Positions 59,616 through 64,000 of a stretch of 64,000 nt of DNA are shown here, one piece after another (positions within the stretch are counted from its first letter, which is position 1; every line of letters starts with the position of its first letter). A program made the translations under genes and the position numbers. The DNA lies in NCBI RefSeq assembly GCF_003318255.1, contig NZ_QOCF01000027.1, positions 1-64,000 on the forward strand, given 5' to 3'. This DNA comes from Ruegeria sp. A3M17 (GTDB lineage Bacteria > Pseudomonadota > Alphaproteobacteria > Rhodobacterales > Rhodobacteraceae). The notes under the pieces are model-generated. The model was not told where the DNA came from. It made no database searches and was given only the letters and a program-made list of their open reading frames with translations.

Positions 59616-60500
59616 TCAGGACGACGCATACAACGGTACTGAGCCTATTGCCCCTTCTGCCAACGCTGCGCTTTGATCGCTGCGAACCCTGTCGTATAGC
59701 GTCAGCGCATCAGCAGAAAACAACTTGGTTGGCGGCTCGACATGAACAAAGTTGCTTTGGCCGTCCTGCCCGCGCGCCAGCATGGCATAGTCTCGCTCGG
59801 CCACCAGTTGCTTGGCATTCGGGTTAAGATAGCGGATCGCAAGACCAATACGCCGGTCACCCGATTGATTGGGACCCGAACCGTGGATCGTCAGCCCATG
59901 ATGCAGAGACATCTGCCCCGGTGCCAATTCGATGTGGGTCTTGTCTTTCTCGGCGACATCCACCGCAACCTCTTGTCCGCGCGACAGAAGATTGGTGTCT
60001 GAATACGTGTCCTTATGGGGAAGGATCGGGTTCTTGTGGCTGCCGCGCACAAAATCCATACACCCACTTTCAACCGTTGCCGGCGACAACGCAATCCAGA
60101 CGGTGACCTGATCCGGGGTTTCACCCATACCCCAGTAGGTCAAATCCTGGTGCATCCCGACGGTATGGGCTGTGTGCGGCTCTTTAATGAAGAATTCAGC
60201 TGACCAAACCATGATATCTGGCCCCAATACACCCTCAACCACATCCAATACGCGGGGATCCGTCGCGACACGCGCCGCAAGCGGCATCACCAAATGTGCG
60301 TTGACCCGTTTATAGGTGTTCAACGGCAAGGGCAGATCCGCGTCAAGCCACTCCCGCTCGATCCGCTCAAGCTCAGCGCGGGTTTCGGCGGCCTCCTTTT
60401 CGGAGAAGATGGTCAACGGAAAAAGAAACCCATCCTCCCAGTATTTGTCGGATTGCGCCTGGCTAAGTACGACATCACGCGTTGGGGTGTTTTCAGACAT
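59616..60500 (-). CDS. Phytanoyl-CoA dioxygenase (PhyH) family protein
   Basis: Fe(II)/2-oxoglutarate-dependent oxygenase, 294 residues. The metal triad can be placed: His and Asp in GMHQDLTYWGM and the distal His in LHHGLTIHGSGPNQSGDRR, whose Arg likely binds 2-oxoglutarate. The substrate is unknown; relatives hydroxylate lipids, ectoine or small natural products. The ATG at 60500 has GAGAAGG nine bases upstream and is preferred over an in-frame start at 60623, whose 41 extra residues are not family-like. Its upstream region shares a motif with the promoter region of the adenylation gene at 62613. Confidence 0.85.
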   Translation of the reverse strand: MSENTPTRDVVLSQAQSDKYWEDGFLFPLTIFSEKEAAETRAELERIEREWLDADLPLPLNTYKRVNAHLVMPLAARVATDPRVLDVVEGVLGPDIMVWSAEFFIKEPHTAHTVGMHQDLTYWGMGETPDQVTVWIALSPATVESGCMDFVRGSHKNPILPHKDTYSDTNLLSRGQEVAVDVAEKDKTHIELAPGQMSLHHGLTIHGSGPNQSGDRRIGLAIRYLNPNAKQLVAERDYAMLARGQDGQSNFVHVEPPTKLFSADALTLYDRVRSDQSAALAEGAIGSVPLYASS

Positions 60501-60629
60501 CTGGTATACCTTCTCGAAAACTTGCTTTCCCAGAGTTTTACCCTGCGCTGCCCGCAGGGCGCTTATCCTACCTGCGACGATAAGTTCAGCTTTGCCTTTG
60601 GGGCAAGTCACCTCGCGTTTCATTTCTGA

Positions 60630-60650
60630 AACGCTTTCGTGCTTTCAAAA
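60630..60650. promoter_or_regulatory. Promoter motif shared with the 62516 site (copy 1)
   Basis: AACGCTTTCGTG followed, after CT, by TTCAAAA. The same two blocks, without the two-base insert, occur at 62516-62534. This copy lies 130-150 bases upstream of the dioxygenase start. Confidence 0.4.
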
Positions 60651-60756
60651 CTCCGGCCGGATCCACACGGATCAAACCCTGTGATTAGATTGAGGGCACG
60701 ACTAAACCCTCCCGGATCAAACGTGTCGCCCGAAAGCCAAAACCAGAGTGCACGTT

Positions 60757-61626
60757 TCAGCATCCCAGCTGAGCGAAAGCACCTATGCTGCCTACATTCA
60801 CCAGCCCGCTGCCATCGCCGCAGCGGATAACAAGGGTGTTCGGGTCTATCATCTCGGGCTGATCGCTATAGGCGATCAAGCCACTTCCCAGCACCGTATA
60901 CAGCCCACCGGGCTGGGGTTCCGAGTAATAGCCCTGAACCTGAACAACGCCGACCGCACCGGCGAACAGCCCGGCTTCCAGACGCTCGGCCATGATCCCG
61001 TCGCGAGTTGGCTGCCCAACGACCCGGACAAGATCACCCGGCGACAGATGTTGCGGCTCAAGCCCACTGACAACGCTTGCCCCGATGACAGTTTGAGCCT
61101 GAGGGTCAGCCCCAAGATATGTGCCGGATAACCGCGCCTGATGCCCAACGCTTGTCAGTTTTTCGATGTGTGAAGCGCGCACTGACTGACCTTGCCACAA
61201 TCCGCTGATGGCGACCCAATCACCGACCTGAATGTCTGCACGCTGTTCAAACGCAACTTCGGTTCCAAGAACCGATATCTTGCCGTCCCGCACGCTGGAA
61301 ACTGGTCCGACCAGAGGCAGGATCTGACGGATATGCTTTGCGTGCCACCCGCCATTTTCCTGAGTTACAACAACCGCAACGGTATGACCCGGCTTCAACT
61401 CGCCCGCAGTGATCATAGGAACCGAGTCGGCAACCGGTAACTGGTCATCGAACAGAATATGCTGCCCATTCACATGGATGCTGCCCAGATGGGTGATCGT
61501 GCCCACGATACCGGTGCCGATAATGCCACCTTCACGATCAGTTTCACCTTTGTCTTCGGCCTGAATCGGAGCAGGCAGCCAAGACACCATGAAAAACGCC
61601 GCGAGCACACGAAGAAACACACCCAT
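60757..61626 (-). CDS. DUF5666-domain exported protein
   Basis: A 289-residue secreted protein. The signal peptide spans about 1-24 (LRVLAAFFMVSWLPAPIQAED). The mature part contains repeated small beta-barrel units of the DUF5666 type, for instance GTITHLGSIHVNGQHILFDD, VRDGKISVLGTEVAFEQRAD and IQVGDWVAISGLWQGQ. The function is unknown. Translation begins at an ATG ten bases after GAGG, and the gene starts two bases past the DUF6502 stop, so they form a unit. It might be the exported effector of a pathway controlled by the DUF6502 protein, which is inference. Confidence 0.78.
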   Translation of the reverse strand: MGVFLRVLAAFFMVSWLPAPIQAEDKGETDREGGIIGTGIVGTITHLGSIHVNGQHILFDDQLPVADSVPMITAGELKPGHTVAVVVTQENGGWHAKHIRQILPLVGPVSSVRDGKISVLGTEVAFEQRADIQVGDWVAISGLWQGQSVRASHIEKLTSVGHQARLSGTYLGADPQAQTVIGASVVSGLEPQHLSPGDLVRVVGQPTRDGIMAERLEAGLFAGAVGVVQVQGYYSEPQPGGLYTVLGSGLIAYSDQPEMIDPNTLVIRCGDGSGLVNVGSIGAFAQLGC

Positions 61627-61628
61627 AT

Positions 61629-62459
61629 TTACTCATCCTCTTTCGGGTTTTTACTTTGCGCTTCTTGCGGCGAGGGCAGAACAAAAGCGCCCGCTGCAAA
61701 CCGACCGCTGTGATCGCCATTACTGTCTTTGTCCTGCAGCTCGCGGGCCAGGGAATTGATCTCTTGCAGCAGCGTTTGCGCCCTGTCTGACGAGAATTGA
61801 CGCAACTCTTCAATCGATTCCGACGACAGATGAGAATACCGTACCGCACGGTCAAAATTGCGTGGGGCACCTGGCTCGGCCAGCAAGTTCTGCGTTGCTG
61901 CAGCAAGGTGAGCAGACAGTGTCGCCTCGTAGGCCGCCACTTGTTCAGCGCTACAAGCAGAAGGAAGAAAGGCTTGGGACAAAAGGCGAAGCTTGCCTTT
62001 TCCGACCTGTTCCACATTCTTTTGGTCGATCAAAGTTTCCAGAACGGTACCTGGGGCCATGTCCACACGCGCGCGCCGCACCAAATCATCAAATCCCGGG
62101 CCATTTTCGTCGCCTTTACCGCTCAGAGTCCGAGGCGCGCCCAAGTCGTCCAGAAATTCGGGCGTCGTCGACCAATAGCTGATGACCAGTGCCGCCGCAT
62201 TGCAACTGCGCTTCAACGGGGCATCATCGTCGGTGTTGCGCAGCCTTTTGACATCCTTGCGATGCAGACCCGTCAACAAACTGGCGCGACTGTCGCTCAG
62301 CTTTCCGTCTGTGCTTTGTTCGGCAGCCGTCAGCAGGGCCTGTTTGAGCGCTTCGGTCGCGGAGCCAAGCGTGACCCCATGCGCAACCATTGCCTGCGCC
62401 AGTGGGACCAGCAACGCAGACAGCGCGGTTTCAAGAGGAGGTTTGGGATCATTCGACAT
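61629..62459 (-). CDS. DUF6502-family protein, probable HTH regulator
   Basis: A 276-residue protein of a family without established function. The N-terminal 90 residues look like a helix-turn-helix: LVPLAQAMVAHGVTLGSATEALKQAL, then DSRASLLTGLHRKDVKRLR, where the second helix would contact DNA. The rest is helical and acidic, ending KNPKEDE. The ATG at 62459 is used; a GTG at 62474 is possible. It is divergent from the adenylation gene, and a perfect inverted repeat lies between them. A role as autoregulated regulator is inferred from that layout. Confidence 0.72.
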   Translation of the reverse strand: MSNDPKPPLETALSALLVPLAQAMVAHGVTLGSATEALKQALLTAAEQSTDGKLSDSRASLLTGLHRKDVKRLRNTDDDAPLKRSCNAAALVISYWSTTPEFLDDLGAPRTLSGKGDENGPGFDDLVRRARVDMAPGTVLETLIDQKNVEQVGKGKLRLLSQAFLPSACSAEQVAAYEATLSAHLAAATQNLLAEPGAPRNFDRAVRYSHLSSESIEELRQFSSDRAQTLLQEINSLARELQDKDSNGDHSGRFAAGAFVLPSPQEAQSKNPKEDE

Positions 62460-62515
62460 TTTGGAACTCGTCACGGATTGGTAGTTGATAACATTTTCCT
62501 AGAATTAACGAATTC

Positions 62516-62534
62516 AACGCTTTCGTGTTCAAAA
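62516..62534. promoter_or_regulatory. Promoter motif shared with the 60630 site (copy 2)
   Basis: AACGCTTTCGTG directly followed by TTCAAAA, in the divergent region between the DUF6502 gene and the adenylation gene. Same blocks as at 60630-60650. Confidence 0.4.
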
Positions 62535-62552
62535 TGTGATCGAATGCGACCT

Positions 62553-62575
62553 ATAATGGGAATTTTTCCCATTAT
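62553..62575. promoter_or_regulatory. Perfect inverted repeat, likely operator
   Basis: Ten-base arms ATAATGGGAA and TTCCCATTAT match perfectly around TTT. It lies 38 bases before the adenylation-gene start and about 94 bases before the DUF6502 start. This position is ideal for repressing the plus-strand gene and controlling both. Confidence 0.65.
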
Positions 62576-62612
62576 CACTAAGGTGTGACCCCTTCTTGAA
62601 CTGGAGAATGCC

Positions 62613-64000
62613 ATGCACCTTATCGCAACCGATCCCCAGACAAACTACCCCCCCCTGTCTCAGACCGATCTAGCCCGCACAAAAAAGCCGGGTGCGCTGG
62701 ACGCGCTCAGCCCCGAAGATCAAGAGCTGTTTATATCCTTTGGCTGGGGGCCGCAGGTTCCGCCACGTCATGCCACCATCGCAGATGCGCTACGACAGTC
62801 GTTGCGGGATCAGCCCGGTGCCACCGCGGTGGAATGTGCGGACCATAACCTTAGCTACCGGGCACTGGACGAGGCCTCGAACCGATTGGCTAATGTCATG
62901 CGCGTCCATGGCGTGAAACGCGGCGACGCGGTGTGCCTGTTCCTGCATCGTTCAGTCGAGATGGTCGTAGGTATCGTCGCCGCCATAAAGCTTGGGGCCG
63001 CCTATATTCCGCAGCATGTCGGTGTCGCGCCGACGGAAACCTTACGCCATGTTGCAAATGTAACTGGTGCAAAAATCATCCTCGGCCTGAGAGAAATGGC
63101 AGATCAAATCCCCGTTGGATTGGACCAAACCCTGATCACCATTGATACGACAATGTTCGACCCGATGCTGGACGCCCCGGCCCCCGGCCCTGCCTATCAG
63201 GCCAACCCCGACGATTTGGCGATGATATTGTTCACGTCCGGCACAACCGGCGTTCCAAACGGGGTACAGGTTAGCCATCGGAATCTGGCCAATATCTTGC
63301 TGACCGCCCCCGGGGATCTGGGGATGCGACCGGGCTTGCGGGTCGGACAGATCCTGTCGATCTCATTCGACATGGCCGCGTGGGAGATCCTTGGCGCTTT
63401 GTCCAATGGCGCAACTTTGGTGATCCGTGGCAAATCGATTCAGGAAACGGCCGAGAAGGTGGATGTGCTGATCGCCACGCCTTCGATCCTGAATGCGCTG
63501 GACCAGACCCGCTGCACGCAGGTCAAAGCTGTCGCCGTAGCGGGCGAACCCTGCCCCCGCCCGCTGGCAGATCGCTGGTCAACCTTTTGCACTTTCTACA
63601 ATTCCTGTGGTCCGACCGAGACCACCATCATCAATACGGCCGAGCCGCATCACCCCGACAAACCGTTTCTGTCGATTGGGTGCCCAACACCGAACAACAC
63701 GGTTTATGTTCTGGACGAAAACCTGCGCCCTTTACCTATCGGCGAAAAGGGCGAGATGTGGGCTGGCGGCGATTGCGTCACAGCCGGTTACCTCGCCAAC
63801 CCCAAACTGACAGCCGAGCGTTACCGACCTGACCCATTCCGACCGGGGCATATGATGTTCCGCACCCGTGATCTGGGACGCTGGACGAAGACCGGTGAGT
63901 TAGAGCATTTCGGGCGCGTTGACGACCTGGTCAAGGTGCGCGGTTTCCGGGTTGAGCTGGACGGCGTTACATCCGCGCTTGAGGCCTCACCCTGCTGTCA
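62613..64000 (+). CDS. Amino-acid adenylation (NRPS-like) protein, 3' end outside the window
   Basis: The first 462 residues of an AMP-forming adenylation protein; the frame is still open at the window edge. Core motifs in order: LFTSGTTGVPNGVQVSH (A3, with Asn where Lys is usual), SFDMAAWEILGAL (A4), NSCGPTETT (A5), GEMWAGGDCVTAGYL (A6), MFRTRDLGRW (A7, with Arg where Gly is usual) and GRVDDLVKVRGFRVEL (A8). About 60 residues precede the domain. The ATG at 62613 has GGAG six bases upstream. Whether a carrier or further module follows cannot be seen, so it could be a full NRPS, a stand-alone A domain or an A-PCP-transporter protein. Confidence 0.85.
   Translation, partial: MHLIATDPQTNYPPLSQTDLARTKKPGALDALSPEDQELFISFGWGPQVPPRHATIADALRQSLRDQPGATAVECADHNLSYRALDEASNRLANVMRVHGVKRGDAVCLFLHRSVEMVVGIVAAIKLGAAYIPQHVGVAPTETLRHVANVTGAKIILGLREMADQIPVGLDQTLITIDTTMFDPMLDAPAPGPAYQANPDDLAMILFTSGTTGVPNGVQVSHRNLANILLTAPGDLGMRPGLRVGQILSISFDMAAWEILGALSNGATLVIRGKSIQETAEKVDVLIATPSILNALDQTRCTQVKAVAVAGEPCPRPLADRWSTFCTFYNSCGPTETTIINTAEPHHPDKPFLSIGCPTPNNTVYVLDENLRPLPIGEKGEMWAGGDCVTAGYLANPKLTAERYRPDPFRPGHMMFRTRDLGRWTKTGELEHFGRVDDLVKVRGFRVELDGVTSALEASPCC

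Overview
The window reads as a chromosomal segment of an alphaproteobacterium of the Rhodobacterales (Roseobacter group). This placement is inferred from gene content: a GlpSTPQUV-type glycerol ABC transporter, a SapC-linked type I secretion locus with a BapA-type adhesin, a MlaE permease with a fused STAS domain, a DUF2793 protein, paired CrcB genes and moderately high GC. No rRNA, tRNA, CRISPR array or phage was found.

Layout. An IS3-family element (1-1503) fills the left edge and has cut off a rhomboid-protease gene that follows speD. A BlaR1/BlaI-like pair (2601-4098) is followed by a six-gene glycerol ABC transporter on the minus strand (4147-10163), and a class V aminotransferase-fold enzyme is divergent from it. 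The centre of the window (12595-31753) is a secretion and surface-adhesion island. It holds a first type I ABC exporter and adaptor, a dockerin-bearing RTX/beta-propeller protein, a divergent adhesin of about 1,280 residues with Ig-like repeats and a cohesin-like module, and then SapC, a TolC-like lipoprotein, a second (LapB-like) exporter and its adaptor. A hybrid sensor kinase with an OmpR-type regulator and a sulfatase follow.

To the right are an Mla-type lipid-transport operon (32050-35960), an ECF sigma factor with a VWA protein, an FMN-dependent glutamate-synthase-family enzyme, two CrcB fluoride-channel subunits, an EmrAB-like efflux pair directly behind a cyoABCD quinol oxidase operon, an MltB-like lytic transglycosylase, and an oppABC-(DF) peptide importer with a strong terminator. 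Next come galU, a DUF2793 protein, gmd/fcl for GDP-fucose, a phytanoyl-CoA-dioxygenase-family protein, a DUF6502/DUF5666 pair and the start of an amino-acid-adenylation (NRPS-like) gene that runs off the right edge.

The most interesting system is at 12595-27455. Two divergently transcribed type I secretion substrates carry complementary module types: dockerin in one, a cohesin-like domain in the other. Each lies next to its own exporter genes. This suggests that the adhesin anchors the beta-propeller protein on the cell surface through a cohesin-dockerin contact. Second is the glycerol importer: its two ATPases have lost different catalytic motifs, so only one of its two composite ATP sites should be canonical. 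Third is a perfect 10-bp-arm inverted repeat between a DUF6502 gene and the adenylation gene. A second shared motif there recurs upstream of the nearby dioxygenase gene.
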